DNA from: Pseudomonas grandcourensis
Lineage (GTDB): Bacteria > Pseudomonadota > Gammaproteobacteria > Pseudomonadales > Pseudomonadaceae
Assembly: GCF_039909015.1 (NCBI RefSeq)
Contig: NZ_CP150919.1
Span: forward strand, 1,154,501 to 1,218,500
Reading direction: 5' to 3'
Length of the DNA stretch: 64,000 nt
Positions within the stretch are counted from its first letter, which is position 1. Each line of letters opens with the position of its first letter. Below are positions 30,368 to 42,703 of the stretch, in pieces. The notes below the pieces were generated by a model. That model was not told the origin of the DNA and searched no databases. It worked only from the letters and a program-made list of their open reading frames with translations. Position numbers and translations under genes: made by a program.

Positions 30368-31114
30368 GTGACCACCAGCACCCGTATTCTTCTTGGCGTG
30401 AACATCGACCACGTTGCCACCCTGCGTCAGGCCCGGGGCACCCGTTACCCGGACCCGGTCAAGGCGGCACTGGACGCGGAAGAGGCGGGCGCCGACGGCA
30501 TCACCGTGCACCTGCGTGAAGACCGTCGGCACATTCAGGAACGCGACGTTCTGCTGCTCAAGGACGTGCTGCAAACCCGCATGAACTTCGAAATGGGCGT
30601 CACCGAAGAAATGATGCAGTTCGCCGAACGCATCCGCCCTGCGCACATTTGCCTGGTGCCGGAAACCCGTCAGGAACTGACCACCGAAGGCGGCCTGGAT
30701 GTGGCGGGGCAGGAAGCGCGGATCAAGGCCGCGGTCGAGCGTCTGTCGAAGATCGGCTCCGAAGTGTCGTTGTTCATCGATGCCGATGAGCGCCAGATCG
30801 AAGCCTCCCGCCGTGTCGGCGCACCGGCCATCGAACTGCACACCGGGCGTTATGCCGATGCCGAGACGCCGACCGAAGTCGCCGAAGAACTCAAGCGTGT
30901 GGCCGATGGCGTGGCGTTTGGTTTGGCCCAGGGCCTGATCGTCAATGCCGGCCATGGCCTGCACTATCACAACGTTGAAGCCGTGGCGGCGATCAAGGGC
31001 ATCAACGAGCTGAACATCGGCCATGCGCTGGTGGCCCATGCGCTGTTCGTTGGCTTCAAGTCGGCTGTTTCGGAGATGAAGGCGCTGATTCTGGCGGCTG
31101 CTGCCAAGGCCTGA
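30368..31114 (+). CDS. pdxJ: Pyridoxine 5'-phosphate synthase
   Basis: 248 aa TIM-barrel enzyme making PNP from 3-amino-2-oxopropyl phosphate and deoxyxylulose 5-phosphate. Motifs [33 protein letters not shown] and [11 protein letters not shown] are visible. GTG start at 30368, 8 nt after GGAG. It converges on mltF with only a REPIN between. Confidence 0.96.
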   Translation: MTTSTRILLGVNIDHVATLRQARGTRYPDPVKAALDAEEAGADGITVHLREDRRHIQERDVLLLKDVLQTRMNFEMGVTEEMMQFAERIRPAHICLVPETRQELTTEGGLDVAGQEARIKAAVERLSKIGSEVSLFIDADERQIEASRRVGAPAIELHTGRYADAETPTEVAEELKRVADGVAFGLAQGLIVNAGHGLHYHNVEAVAAIKGINELNIGHALVAHALFVGFKSAVSEMKALILAAAAKA

Positions 31115-31129
31115 AACACAATACAAATC

Positions 31130-31226
31130 CCACTGTAGGAGCGAGCCTGCTCGCGATAGCGGTCTGACAGACACAGTTGATGTGACTGAAAGGGCCTCAT
31201 CGCGAGCAGGCTCGCTCCTACAGTGG
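31130..31226. repeat. REPIN, type B, between pdxJ and mltF
   Basis: Perfect 28-bp arms (31130-31157 and 31199-31226) with a 41-nt spacer starting AGCGGTCTGACAGACA. It lies between convergent genes at a likely gene-order junction, and may also act as a bidirectional transcript end since no separate terminator is seen. Confidence 0.92.
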
Positions 31227-31240
31227 TTTGGTGGTGGTTT

Positions 31241-32752
<1,512 letters not shown>

Positions 32753-32915
32753 CTAGTCTGCTAGAGATCACAAAACCGGCCGAAACCCCGCAGGAATGGG
32801 CTTTGTCTGCATTTTGTTACAGTAAAAATAAGCTGTATTCACACCCCCAATTAACCTGACTTTAGAGGCAGAAACACAGATCGACACCCGAGTGCAACCG
32901 TGCGTAGCGTTTCGG

Positions 32916-32944
32916 GTGATGTCGCGGGCTGTTTAGGCTAGAAT
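32916..32944 (+). promoter_or_regulatory. Possible purL promoter
   Basis: GTGATG (32916-32921), 17-bp spacer, TAGAAT (32939-32944), 42 bp before the purL ATG. The -10 is good and the -35 weak (three matches). The rest of the 285-bp mltF-purL gap is A/T-rich in its middle (about 32805-32880), with no other element I can name. Confidence 0.4.
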
Positions 32945-32986
32945 GCACGGCCTCAAAGCACACCCCTTCCCGAGGCTGTCCCGAAG

Positions 32987-35900
32987 ATGTTGATCCTGCG
33001 CGGCGCTCCTGCCCTTTCTGCCTTTCGCCACAGCAAGCTCCTTGAGCAACTGAGCCAGAAGGTTCCGGCTGTCAGTGGCCTGTATGCTGAATTCGCTCAC
33101 TTCGCCGAAGTTACCGGCGTCCTGACCGGCGACGAACAGCAGGTGCTTGCGCGCCTTCTGAAGTACGGTCCAAGCGTTCCGGTACAGGAACCGACCGGTC
33201 ATCTGTTTCTGGTACTGCCGCGTTTCGGCACCATCTCGCCGTGGTCGAGCAAGGCCAGCGACATCGCTCGCAACTGTGGCCTGGCGAAAATCCTGCGCCT
33301 GGAGCGCGGTATCGCGTTCTACGTGGCCGGCCAGTTCAGCGACGCTGAAGCCCAGCTGATCGCCGACGGTCTGCACGACCGCATGACCCAGATCGTCCTG
33401 GGCAACCTCGAACAAGCCGCCGGCCTGTTCAGCCACGCCGAACCGAAACCCCTGACCGCCATCGACGTGTTGGGTGGCGGCCGCGCCGCGCTGGAAAAAG
33501 CCAACACCGAGCTGGGCCTGGCCCTGGCCGAAGACGAGATCGACTACCTGGTCAACGCCTTCGTCGGCTTGAAGCGCAACCCGCATGACATCGAACTGAT
33601 GATGTTCGCCCAGGCGAACTCCGAGCACTGCCGTCACAAGATCTTCAACGCCAGTTGGGACATCGACGGCCAGAGCCAGGAAAAAAGCCTGTTCGGCATG
33701 ATCAAGAACACCTACGTGATGCACAGTGAAGGCGTCCTGTCGGCTTATAAGGACAACGCTTCGGTGATCGTCGGCTCCGTGGCCGGTCGTTTCTTCCCGG
33801 ACCCTGAAACCCGCCAGTACGGCGCGGTACAGGAACCGGTGCACATCCTGATGAAAGTCGAGACGCACAACCACCCGACCGCGATCGCCCCGTTCCCGGG
33901 CGCATCCACCGGTTCCGGTGGCGAAATCCGCGACGAAGGCGCGACCGGCCGTGGCGCCAAGCCGAAGGCTGGCCTGACCGGTTTCACCGTGTCCAACCTG
34001 CAGATCCCGGGCTTCGAACAGCCGTGGGAAGTGCCGTACGGCAAGCCTGAGCGCATCGTCACCGCGCTGGACATCATGATCGAAGGCCCGCTGGGCGGCG
34101 CTGCGTTCAACAACGAATTCGGTCGTCCGGCCCTGACCGGCTACTTCCGTACCTTCGAACAGTCGATCACCACCCCGCACGGTGACGAAGTTCGTGGCTA
34201 CCACAAGCCGATCATGCTGGCCGGCGGCATGGGCAACATCCGTGAAGAACACGTCAAGAAAGGCGAGATCCTGGTCGGCTCCAAGCTGATCGTGCTCGGC
34301 GGCCCGGCGATGCTGATCGGCCTGGGCGGCGGCGCGGCTTCCTCCATGGCCACCGGCACCAGCTCGGCAGACCTGGACTTCGCATCGGTACAGCGCGAAA
34401 ACCCTGAAATGGAGCGTCGCTGCCAGGAAGTCATCGACCGTTGCTGGCAACTGGGCGACAAGAACCCGATCAGCTTCATCCACGACGTGGGTGCGGGCGG
34501 TCTGTCCAACGCCTTCCCGGAACTGGTCAACGACGGCGACCGCGGTGGCCGTTTCGAACTGCGCAACATTCCGAACGACGAGCCGGGCATGGCCCCGCAC
34601 GAAATCTGGTCCAACGAATCCCAGGAACGTTACGTTCTGGCGGTCGGCCCGGCTGACTTCGAGCGCTTCAAGGCGATCTGCGAGCGTGAGCGTTGCCCGT
34701 TTGCCGTGGTCGGCGAAGCCACTGCCGAACCGCAGTTGACCGTGACCGACAGCCACTTCGGCAACAGCCCGGTGGACATGCCGCTGGAAGTCCTGCTGGG
34801 CAAAGCCCCGCGCATGCACCGTTCGGTGGTTCGTGAAAACGAGCTGGGCGACGATTTCGATCCGTCGACCCTCGACATCGCCAACTGCGTCGAGCGCGTC
34901 CTGCATCACCCGGCCGTGGCCAGCAAGAGCTTCCTGATCACCATCGGCGACCGCACCATCACCGGCCTCGTGGCCCGTGACCAGATGGTCGGCCCGTGGC
35001 AGGTTCCGGTGGCCGACGTTGCCGTCACCGCCACCAGCTTCGACGTCTACACCGGTGAAGCCATGGCCATGGGCGAGCGTACTCCGCTGGCACTGCTGGA
35101 CGCTCCGGCGTCGGGCCGCATGGCCATCGGCGAAACCCTGACCAACATCGCGGCATCGCGCATCGGCAAGATCTCCGACATCAAGCTGTCGGCGAACTGG
35201 ATGTCCGCTGCCGGTCACCCGGGTGAAGACGCACGCCTGTACGACACTGTGAAAGCGGTCGGCATGGAACTGTGCCCTGAGCTGGGCATCACCATTCCGG
35301 TGGGCAAGGACTCGATGTCCATGGCCACGCGCTGGAACGACAACGGCGAAGACAAATCCGTCACGTCGCCAATGTCCCTGATCGTGACCGGTTTCGCGCC
35401 AGTGACTGACATCCGTCAGACCCTGACCCCGCAACTGCGCATGGACAAGGGCACCACCGACCTGATCCTGGTCGATCTGGGTCGTGGTCAGAACCGCATG
35501 GGCGCCTCGATCCTGGCTCAGGTTCACGGCAAACTCGGCAGTCAGGCTCCGGACGTCGATGACGCCGAAGACCTTAAAGCTTTCTTCGCGGTGATCCAGG
35601 GCCTCAACGCCGATGGCCACCTGCTGGCTTACCACGACCGTTCCGATGGTGGTCTGTTGACCAGCGTCGTGGAAATGGCCTTCGCCGGTCACTGCGGTCT
35701 GAGCCTGAATCTCGACGGTCTGGCAGAAACCTCCGCCGACATCGCCGCCATCCTGTTCAACGAAGAACTGGGCGCCGTGATCCAGGTTCGTCAGGACGCG
35801 ACCCCGGACATCCTCGCGCAGTTCAGCGCTGCTGGTTTGGGCGACTGCGTATCGGTGGTCGGTCAGCCGATGAACAACGGCGAGATCAGCATCACCTTCA

Positions 35901-36883
35901 ACGGCGAAACCGTGTTCGAAGGCCAGCGTCGTCTGCTGCAACGTCAGTGGGCCGAGACCAGCTACCAGATCCAGCGTCTGCGTGACAACGCCGACTGCGC
36001 CGAGCAAGAGTTCGACGTTCTGCTGGAAGAAGACAACCCTGGCCTGAGCGTCAAGCTGAGCTACGACATCAACCAGGACATCGCCGCGCCTTACATCAAG
36101 AAAGGCATTCGCCCACAGGTTGCCGTACTGCGTGAGCAGGGCGTCAACGGTCAGGTGGAAATGGCGGCTGCGTTCGACCGCGCCGGTTTCAACGCGATCG
36201 ACGTGCACATGAGCGACATTCTGGCCGGTCGTGTCGACCTGAACGAGTTCAAGGGCATGGTCGCTTGCGGCGGCTTCTCCTACGGCGACGTACTGGGTGC
36301 CGGTGAAGGCTGGGCGAAATCCGCGCTGTTCAACAGCCGTGCCCGCGATGCGTTCCAGGGTTTCTTCGAGCGTAACGACAGCTTCACCCTCGGCGTGTGC
36401 AACGGTTGCCAGATGATGTCCAACCTGCACGAACTGATCCCGGGCAGCGAGTTCTGGCCGCACTTCGTGCGCAACCGTTCCGAGCAGTTCGAAGCCCGTG
36501 TTGCCATGGTGCAGATCCAGGAGTCGAACTCGATCTTCCTGCAAGGCATGGCCGGTTCGCGTATGCCGATCGCCATCGCCCACGGCGAAGGCCATGCCGA
36601 GTTCTCCAGCGAAGAAGCACTGCTGGAAGCCGACCTGTCCGGTTGCGTGGCGATGCGTTTCGTCGACAACCACGGCAAGGTCACCGAAAGCTACCCGGCC
36701 AACCCGAACGGCTCGCCGCGCGGGATCACCGGTTTGACCAGCCGCGACGGTCGCGTGACCATCATGATGCCGCACCCGGAGCGAGTGTTCCGCGCCGTGC
36801 AGAACTCGTGGCGCTCCGATGACTGGAACGAAGATGCACCGCTGATGCGTATGTTCCGTAATGCTCGGGTCTGGGTTAACTGA
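32987..36883 (+). CDS. purL: Phosphoribosylformylglycinamidine synthase PurL (large type)
   Basis: 1298 aa, the single-chain FGAM synthase of purine synthesis (FGAR + Gln + ATP to FGAM). Regions in order: N-terminal PurS-like domain, linker, two AIRS-type ATP-binding halves ([32 protein letters not shown]) and the C-terminal glutaminase with the nucleophile Cys in GVCNGCQMM and His/Glu in PHPERVF. A strong G/C third-position bias leaves a 1280-codon open frame on the other strand, which I treat as a shadow. Confidence 0.98.
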   Translation: MLILRGAPALSAFRHSKLLEQLSQKVPAVSGLYAEFAHFAEVTGVLTGDEQQVLARLLKYGPSVPVQEPTGHLFLVLPRFGTISPWSSKASDIARNCGLAKILRLERGIAFYVAGQFSDAEAQLIADGLHDRMTQIVLGNLEQAAGLFSHAEPKPLTAIDVLGGGRAALEKANTELGLALAEDEIDYLVNAFVGLKRNPHDIELMMFAQANSEHCRHKIFNASWDIDGQSQEKSLFGMIKNTYVMHSEGVLSAYKDNASVIVGSVAGRFFPDPETRQYGAVQEPVHILMKVETHNHPTAIAPFPGASTGSGGEIRDEGATGRGAKPKAGLTGFTVSNLQIPGFEQPWEVPYGKPERIVTALDIMIEGPLGGAAFNNEFGRPALTGYFRTFEQSITTPHGDEVRGYHKPIMLAGGMGNIREEHVKKGEILVGSKLIVLGGPAMLIGLGGGAASSMATGTSSADLDFASVQRENPEMERRCQEVIDRCWQLGDKNPISFIHDVGAGGLSNAFPELVNDGDRGGRFELRNIPNDEPGMAPHEIWSNESQERYVLAVGPADFERFKAICERERCPFAVVGEATAEPQLTVTDSHFGNSPVDMPLEVLLGKAPRMHRSVVRENELGDDFDPSTLDIANCVERVLHHPAVASKSFLITIGDRTITGLVARDQMVGPWQVPVADVAVTATSFDVYTGEAMAMGERTPLALLDAPASGRMAIGETLTNIAASRIGKISDIKLSANWMSAAGHPGEDARLYDTVKAVGMELCPELGITIPVGKDSMSMATRWNDNGEDKSVTSPMSLIVTGFAPVTDIRQTLTPQLRMDKGTTDLILVDLGRGQNRMGASILAQVHGKLGSQAPDVDDAEDLKAFFAVIQGLNADGHLLAYHDRSDGGLLTSVVEMAFAGHCGLSLNLDGLAETSADIAAILFNEELGAVIQVRQDATPDILAQFSAAGLGDCVSVVGQPMNNGEISITFNGETVFEGQRRLLQRQWAETSYQIQRLRDNADCAEQEFDVLLEEDNPGLSVKLSYDINQDIAAPYIKKGIRPQVAVLREQGVNGQVEMAAAFDRAGFNAIDVHMSDILAGRVDLNEFKGMVACGGFSYGDVLGAGEGWAKSALFNSRARDAFQGFFERNDSFTLGVCNGCQMMSNLHELIPGSEFWPHFVRNRSEQFEARVAMVQIQESNSIFLQGMAGSRMPIAIAHGEGHAEFSSEEALLEADLSGCVAMRFVDNHGKVTESYPANPNGSPRGITGLTSRDGRVTIMMPHPERVFRAVQNSWRSDDWNEDAPLMRMFRNARVWVN

Positions 36884-36888
36884 TAGCC

Positions 36889-37200
36889 GTGTACAAGCTC
36901 AGCTTCTTTGTTCCCGACAGTCATGTGGAGCAGGTTAAAAGTGCCGTATTCGCCGTCGGTGGCGGTCGAATCGGTGCTTACGACCACTGTGCATGGCAGG
37001 TGTTGGGCCTGGGTCAGTTTCGTCCACTGGATGGCAGTCAGCCATTCATTGGCGAAGCAGGGCAGGTTGAGCAGGTCGAGGAATGGAAGGTTGAGCTGGT
37101 GGTGGCCGATGAGTTGATTCGCTCGGTAGTGGCGGCTCTGAAGCAGAGCCATCCCTACGAGACACCGGCTTATGAAGTGTGGCGGTTGGAGGATTTCTGA
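36889..37200 (+). CDS. YqfO/NIF3-like small protein
   Basis: 103 aa, GTG start 5 bp after the purL stop. It matches the small domain found inserted in NIF3/YqfO proteins and standing alone in pseudomonads (YKLSFFVPDSHVEQVK at the start, SHPYETPAYEVWRL at the end), a CutA/PII-like ferredoxin fold. Its function is unknown; being next to purL suggests co-expression only. A terminator follows. Confidence 0.85.
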   Translation: MYKLSFFVPDSHVEQVKSAVFAVGGGRIGAYDHCAWQVLGLGQFRPLDGSQPFIGEAGQVEQVEEWKVELVVADELIRSVVAALKQSHPYETPAYEVWRLEDF

Positions 37201-37222
37201 TTCTCTGGCTGCTGAAATGAGA

Positions 37223-37256
37223 AACCCGCTGAAAGAGATTTCGGCGGGTTTTTTGT
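37223..37256 (+). terminator. Terminator after the purL-yqfO pair
   Basis: Stem AACCCGC (37223-37229) / GCGGGTT (37244-37250), with GAGATTT-type loop and TTTTTT tail. Confidence 0.82.
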
Positions 37257-37271
37257 TGCCTTGAGTTCCCC

Positions 37272-37355
37272 TGTAGGAGCTGCCGCAGGCTGCGATCTTT
37301 TGATTTTATTTTTAAGATCCAGATCAAAAGATCGCAGCCTTCGGCAGCTCCTACA
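37272..37355. repeat. REPIN, type A, downstream border of the nag cluster
   Basis: 33-nt arms (37272-37304 and 37323-37355) with one mismatch and an 18-nt loop. It lies 16 bp past the nagE stop. A second type A element (44750-44827) flanks the other end of the nag cluster. Confidence 0.92.
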
Positions 37356-37371
37356 ATATGTACGTCGTAGA

Positions 37372-39087
37372 TCAAACCTTGGCACTCACCTCACTGCGAT
37401 TGACCAACGCTTCCAGCGCACCACTCAAGCTCGGCGCCTTGTCGCCAACCAACAGATGCCACACGCCACCGTCCAGCTGACTCACACCCTGGCAGCCCAG
37501 GGTTTTCAAATCGTACTCCGACAACGCCTTGCCATCCGCCAGTTGCAGGCGAATGCGGGTCATGGCGACGCAATCCAGTTGCAGCACGTTGTCGCCACCG
37601 CCGAGGGCGTTCAGCCATTGCTGGGCTTCAGGTGTCGCCACGGCGGCAGCTTTCGGTTCATCGGCCAATGCGGCAGGAGTGGAGACAATGGCCCGACCCA
37701 GCGCCGGCATCGCCAGGCGAATCTCATCGGCAATCGCGTCGGCCATCGGCCCGACCACCACCTGCAAACTCCCGCCCTTGCCCGGACGCACCACGGCCAT
37801 GGCGCCGAGGGCCTTCAAATCGCTATCCGAGGCCTTGTTGCGATCCACCATGTCCAGGCGCAAGCGGGTGGTGCAGGCGCCGACGGTGATCAGGTTTTCG
37901 GCACCGCCCAGGGCCTTGATGTAAGCACCGGCACGCTCGTTGTCGGCAACTACAGTCTTCTCGACGGTGGCGGCATCTTCACGCCCCGGGGTTTTCAGGT
38001 CGAAGCGGCGGATACAGAAATCAAACACCACGTAATAGATCACCGCATACGCCAGGCCCACCGGGAACACCATCCAGCCGTTGGTGGATTTGCCCCAGCC
38101 AAGGATCATGTCGATGAAGCCCCCGGAAAAGGTGAAGCCCAGGTGGATGTTCAGGGCATTGGTGATGGCCATCGACAGGCCGGTCAGCAACGCGTGCAGC
38201 AGATACAGCAACGGCGCGAGGAACATGAAGGCGAATTCGATCGGCTCGGTGACGCCGGTCAGGAATGCGGTCAGGGCCATCGACAGGAAGATCCCCCCCA
38301 TCACCTTGCGCCGTTCCGGCAGGGCGTTGCGGTACATCGCCAGGCAGGCGGCGGGCAGGCCGAAGATCATCATCGGGAACATGCCAGTCATGAACTGGCC
38401 ACCTTTCGGGTCGCCGGCGAAGTAGCGCGATAGATCGCCGGTCACCAGCGCGCCGGTGGTGGGGTCGGTGAAGTTGCCGAACACGAACCACGCCATGTTG
38501 TTGAGGATGTGGTGCAGGCCGGTGACGATCAGCAGGCGGTTAAACACGCCGAAGATGAATGCGCCGAAGCTGCCGCTTTCCATCATCAGCGTGCCGAAGC
38601 TGTTGATGCCATGTTGGATCGGCGGCCAGATGTAGCCGAACACCACGCCTAGGCCCACGGCGGCGAACCCGGTGACAATCGGCACAAAGCGCCGGCCGCC
38701 GAAGAACGCCAGGTACTCCGGCAGCTTGATGTCCTTGAAGCGGTTGTACAGCGCGCCGGCCATCAGGCCGCTGACGATCCCGGCAAGCATGCCCATGTTG
38801 ATGCTCGGGTCGAGCACCTTGAGGGTGGAGATCATCACCAGGTAACCGATCACCCCGGCCAGACCCGCCGTACCGTTGTTGTCCTTGGCGAAACCGACGG
38901 CGATGCCGATGGAGAAGATCATCGCCAGGTTGGCGAAGATCACCTGGCCGGCGTCGTGGATGATCGCGATGTTCAGCAGGTCGGTATCGCCCAGGCGCAG
39001 CAGCAGGCCGGCAATCGGCAGGATCGCGATCGGCAGCATCAGCGCGCGGCCGAGGCGTTGCAGGCCTTCGATGAAAAGTTGGTACAT
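37372..39087 (-). CDS. nagE: N-acetylglucosamine PTS permease, EIIC-EIIB-EIIB'
   Basis: 571 aa. An N-terminal EIIC glucose/GlcNAc-family membrane domain (about 1-370, several TM helices; starts MYQLFIEGLQRLGRALMLPIAILP) is followed by an EIIB domain with the phospho-Cys near residue 404 (VGACTTRLRL). A second EIIB-like repeat (about 480-565) has the aligned sequence CVAMTRIRL, where the Cys position is Ala. It imports and phosphorylates GlcNAc; phosphate comes from the EIIA domain of the neighbouring fusion. Specificity is inferred from nagA next to it. Confidence 0.9.
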   Translation of the reverse strand: MYQLFIEGLQRLGRALMLPIAILPIAGLLLRLGDTDLLNIAIIHDAGQVIFANLAMIFSIGIAVGFAKDNNGTAGLAGVIGYLVMISTLKVLDPSINMGMLAGIVSGLMAGALYNRFKDIKLPEYLAFFGGRRFVPIVTGFAAVGLGVVFGYIWPPIQHGINSFGTLMMESGSFGAFIFGVFNRLLIVTGLHHILNNMAWFVFGNFTDPTTGALVTGDLSRYFAGDPKGGQFMTGMFPMMIFGLPAACLAMYRNALPERRKVMGGIFLSMALTAFLTGVTEPIEFAFMFLAPLLYLLHALLTGLSMAITNALNIHLGFTFSGGFIDMILGWGKSTNGWMVFPVGLAYAVIYYVVFDFCIRRFDLKTPGREDAATVEKTVVADNERAGAYIKALGGAENLITVGACTTRLRLDMVDRNKASDSDLKALGAMAVVRPGKGGSLQVVVGPMADAIADEIRLAMPALGRAIVSTPAALADEPKAAAVATPEAQQWLNALGGGDNVLQLDCVAMTRIRLQLADGKALSEYDLKTLGCQGVSQLDGGVWHLLVGDKAPSLSGALEALVNRSEVSAKV

Positions 39088-39127
39088 GGCGGTTCTCCGT
39101 GGATTTTTGTTCTTCTTTTGTAAAGAG

Positions 39128-41644
39128 CTAGCTCAGAGGCCAGTGCTGGTGACAGGCGTGACGCACCGCGCCGGCGCTGCTCAGCTTGAGCAGACCCTGG
39201 CTGATGCGCCGGCATTCGCTGGCGTCGAGATGCCGCACGCGGTCCTTGATTTCACCGACCTGTACCGGGCTCACCGAAAGCTCACCGACCCCCAGACCGA
39301 TCAATACCGGCGTCGCCAACGGATCGGACGCCAGTGCGCCGCACACACCCACCCAACGGTTGTGCTGCGCCGCACCGGCGCAAGTCTGGGCGATCAACCG
39401 CAGCAGTGCCGGGTGCAGCGCATCGACGCGGGCGGCGAGCCCGGCGTGGTCGCGGTCCATGGCCAGGGTGTATTGCGACAGGTCGTTGGTGCCGATGGAC
39501 AGGAAGTCCGCGTGTTCGGCCAGTTGCTCGGCCAGCAGCGCGGCGGCCGGAACCTCGATCATGACGCCCAGCTCCGGACGTTGTGTCAGGCCCAGTTCTG
39601 TACACAAGGCATCGAGGCGCTGGCGGATGTGCAGCAGCTCATCGACTTCCGTGACCATCGGCAGCAGGATCCGGCAGCGTGACAATGGGCGCAGGTGCAG
39701 CAGCGCGCGCAATTGCTGGTCGAGCAGTTCAGGGCGAATCTGGGCCAGGCGAATGCCGCGCAGGCCGAGCACGGGATTGGCCTCGGCGGGCAGTGGCAGG
39801 TAGTCCAGTTGCTTGTCGCCGCCGACGTCGATGGTGCGGATGATCACCGACTTGTCGCCCATGGCATCGAGCACCGCTTGATAGGCGTGCTGTTGTTCCT
39901 GTTCGTCCGGGGCAGTGTGGCGGTCGACGAAGAGAAACTCGGTGCGCAGCAAGCCGACGCCGTCGGCGCCATTGGCCAGTGCGTCTGCCGCTTCCGTGCT
40001 GGACGCCACGTTGGCGGCGACTTCGATGCGCAGGCCATCGGTGGTCAGTGCGGGGGTGTGCGCCTGGGCCTGTTGTTCGGCCCGGCGTTGTTGCTGTTGC
40101 TGTTGCTGCTGACGCACGTCGGCCAGACGCTGTGTGCCGGGTGTCAGTTCGAGGCGGCCGCCGTCGGCGTCCAGCACCACCGGTTGCCCCTGTTGCTGAT
40201 CGAGCAGCGTCGAGCCCAGTGCGACCATGCACGGCAGGCCTTTGCCCCGGGCCAGAATCGCCACGTGGGAGGTCGCGCCGCCTTCGGCCATGCACAGCCC
40301 GGCGACGCCTTGCTGGCTCAGTTGCAGTAAATCGGAAGGTGTCAGTTCATGGGCCGCGACGATGGCGCCGGCCGGCACGTCGTAATGCCAGGTATCGCCG
40401 AGCAATGCGCGCAGCACCCGTTGCTTGAGGTCGCGCAGGTCATTGGCGCGTTCGGCCAGCAAGGTGCTGCCGGTTTGCTGGAGGACTTGGCATTGCACGT
40501 TGATGGCCTGGCTCCAAGCGTGGGTCGCGGCAGTGCCCTGGGCGACGGTTAGACGGGCGGCGTCCAGCAGGGCCGGGTCTTCGAGCAGTGCCAGGTGTGC
40601 GGCGAAAATCGCTTCTTCAGCGGTGTCCTTGTGTTTTTTCGCCTGGGCCAGCGTGTGCTCGATTTCGCTGCGCACCTGGTTCAGTGCCGCGTCCAGCACT
40701 TGCAGCTGTTGTTGCGGATCATGTTGGCCCGCATCCACCGGCAGGCTGATCGCATTCAGGCGAAACAGCGGCCCGCCGACCAGGCCGGGTGCCGCACAGA
40801 CGCCGTGCAATACACCGGCTTCGGCGGGGCGATTGCGTTGGGCAATCGTGGCTGGCGCGGCAGCGTGGTGGTCCTCGGCCAGGGCGGTGGATAACGCGGT
40901 CAGCAAGGCTTGCAGTGCAGCTTCGGCATCCGGGCCCTGGCAACTGACCTGGACTTCTGCCTGTTCGCCGATGGCCAGCCCCATCAGGCCGATCAGGCTG
41001 TCGCAGGTGGCCGACTTGCCGGCGAAATGCAGCTGCGATTTGCTTTTGAAACCTTGCGCGGTCTGACGGATCAACGCAGCCGGCCGCGCGTGCAGACCGC
41101 CACGGTGAGCAATGCGCACCAGACCGACAATCTCTTCGCCCGAAAACTCGGTATCAACCGGTGCGCTCGACGTCTGTCGACGAATGATGTGCAGCAGCGG
41201 CTCGCCGACCTTGACCGACTTGAGGGTGATGGGCCGTGCCTGAAAGTCCTGGCTGTTGGTGAGGATCAGCAGACTGACCAGGCTCCTGCACTGTTGCGCA
41301 ACCTTGTCCAGATCGTAGCGCAGCAGCGGTTGGCCGTTGGCGACGCGCGCGCCTTCCTTGACCAGCATCGAGAAGCCCTCGCCCTGCAACTCGACCGTGT
41401 CGAGGCCCAGGTGCAGGAGCAATTCCGCGCCGTTGTCGGCACGCAGGGTTACCGCGTGACCGGTGCGGGCGACATGCACCACCACACCGGCGCAGGGGGC
41501 GTGGAGCGTGTCGTTGAGCGGATCGATGGCGATGCCATCACCCATGGCGCCGCTGGCAAACACCGGGTCCGGGACTTTGGCGAGCGTGAGCACCGGGCCG
41601 CTGAGCGGGGCGCTTAAGGTCAGCTCTTTATTGTTGTTATGCAT
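39128..41644 (-). CDS. nagF: PTS fusion protein EIIA(Glc-type)-HPr-EI
   Basis: 838 aa. EIIA domain (about 1-150, phospho-His78 in LLLHLG), HPr domain (about 172-255, His185 in GLHARP), then enzyme I (about 285-838, phospho-His near 460 in GGATSHVAILARG; PEP-binding GVMIEVPAA and SIGTNDLSQYTLAMDR). It carries phosphate from PEP to NagE, so the nag system is self-contained. An unusual Gln tract of eight residues (near 510-520) sits in the linker before the PEP-binding domain. It lies 36 bp from the SIS gene. Confidence 0.92.
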   Translation of the reverse strand: MHNNNKELTLSAPLSGPVLTLAKVPDPVFASGAMGDGIAIDPLNDTLHAPCAGVVVHVARTGHAVTLRADNGAELLLHLGLDTVELQGEGFSMLVKEGARVANGQPLLRYDLDKVAQQCRSLVSLLILTNSQDFQARPITLKSVKVGEPLLHIIRRQTSSAPVDTEFSGEEIVGLVRIAHRGGLHARPAALIRQTAQGFKSKSQLHFAGKSATCDSLIGLMGLAIGEQAEVQVSCQGPDAEAALQALLTALSTALAEDHHAAAPATIAQRNRPAEAGVLHGVCAAPGLVGGPLFRLNAISLPVDAGQHDPQQQLQVLDAALNQVRSEIEHTLAQAKKHKDTAEEAIFAAHLALLEDPALLDAARLTVAQGTAATHAWSQAINVQCQVLQQTGSTLLAERANDLRDLKQRVLRALLGDTWHYDVPAGAIVAAHELTPSDLLQLSQQGVAGLCMAEGGATSHVAILARGKGLPCMVALGSTLLDQQQGQPVVLDADGGRLELTPGTQRLADVRQQQQQQQQRRAEQQAQAHTPALTTDGLRIEVAANVASSTEAADALANGADGVGLLRTEFLFVDRHTAPDEQEQQHAYQAVLDAMGDKSVIIRTIDVGGDKQLDYLPLPAEANPVLGLRGIRLAQIRPELLDQQLRALLHLRPLSRCRILLPMVTEVDELLHIRQRLDALCTELGLTQRPELGVMIEVPAAALLAEQLAEHADFLSIGTNDLSQYTLAMDRDHAGLAARVDALHPALLRLIAQTCAGAAQHNRWVGVCGALASDPLATPVLIGLGVGELSVSPVQVGEIKDRVRHLDASECRRISQGLLKLSSAGAVRHACHQHWPLS

Positions 41645-41680
41645 GGCTCGGTCTCATCAGGAAATCGTTTCGAGTCGGAC

Positions 41681-42703
41681 TCAATGGGTGCGCGTCACTT
41701 TGCTCAGGTGTCGCGGCTGGTCCGGGTCCATGCCACGGGCCACAGCCAGGCCGGCGGCCATCACGTAGAAACTCTGGATCGCCAGAATCGGGTCGAGGGC
41801 CGGGTGTTCGGCGCGGGTCAGGGTCAGGTCGCGTTCAAGCACGTCATCCGGCGCGGCCAGCAGGACACGGGCGCCGCGCTGGCGCATGTCGGCGGCCAGG
41901 CTCAGCAGACCGGCCTGTTCGGCACCCCGTGGGGCAAACACCAGCAGCGGGTAGTTGTCACCGATCAACGCCATCGGACCGTGACGGACCTCCGCGCTGC
42001 TAAAGGCTTCGGCCTGGATCGCCGAGGTCTCCTTGAACTTGAGCGCCGCTTCCTGAGCGATGGCGAAACCGGCGCCACGGCCGATCACCATCAGCCGCTG
42101 GCAATCGCGCAAGGCCTCGATGGCCGGGCTCCAGTCCTGTTGCGCGGCGTGGCGCAGGCCATCGGGCAAGGCAGAGCCGGCCTCGAGCAGTTCGGCGTCT
42201 TCTTTCCAGTGGCCAATCAACCGGGCGCTGGCGCTGAGGGTGGCGATGAAGCTCTTGGTCGCGGCGACGCTGCTTTCGGTACCGGCCAACAGCGGCAAAC
42301 TGAATTCGCAGGCGGCTTCCAGCGGCGATTCTTCGGCGTTGACCATCGAAATGCTCAGGGCGCCGCGCTTGCGCAACAGGCGCAGGCTGTTGACCAGGTC
42401 CGGGCTTTGCCCCGATTGCGAAAAGGCGAATGCCACCTGGCCGCTGACCTTCAATGGTGCCTGCTGCATGGTCACCACCGACATCGGCAGCGACGCCACC
42501 GGGATGCCCAGCAGTTGCATGGTCAGGTAGGCGAAGTAGCTGGCAGCGTGGTCGGAGCTGCCGCGCGCCACGGTCATGACCACTTGCGGCGGCTGACGAC
42601 GCAGGCGTCCGGCGATCTCGATCATCTGCGGGTCGAGTTGCTGCAATTGGGCTTGCACGGCCTCGAACGAGGACAGCGCCTCTTCAAGCATTTTTGAAGT
42701 CAA
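41681..42703 (-). CDS. SIS-domain glucosamine-6-phosphate deaminase/isomerase (GlmS-like, no GATase)
   Basis: 340 aa with two SIS domains (ARGSSDHAASYFAYL; FSQSGQSPDLVNSLR; KFKETSAIQAEAFSSAEVRHGPMAL). It resembles the isomerase half of GlmS but has no glutaminase domain. Proteins of this type in nag clusters act as NagB-II, turning GlcN-6-P into fructose-6-P and ammonia. That role is inferred from nagA, which overlaps it by 20 bp upstream. Confidence 0.87.
   Translation of the reverse strand: MTSKMLEEALSSFEAVQAQLQQLDPQMIEIAGRLRRQPPQVVMTVARGSSDHAASYFAYLTMQLLGIPVASLPMSVVTMQQAPLKVSGQVAFAFSQSGQSPDLVNSLRLLRKRGALSISMVNAEESPLEAACEFSLPLLAGTESSVAATKSFIATLSASARLIGHWKEDAELLEAGSALPDGLRHAAQQDWSPAIEALRDCQRLMVIGRGAGFAIAQEAALKFKETSAIQAEAFSSAEVRHGPMALIGDNYPLLVFAPRGAEQAGLLSLAADMRQRGARVLLAAPDDVLERDLTLTRAEHPALDPILAIQSFYVMAAGLAVARGMDPDQPRHLSKVTRTH

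Noticed and set aside
32933..36775. 1280-codon open frame on the - strand across purL
   Set aside because: It mirrors purL codon by codon; strong third-position G/C bias removes stop codons on the other strand. Its translation is rich in His, Gln, Val and Arg without family motifs, while purL motifs are complete.
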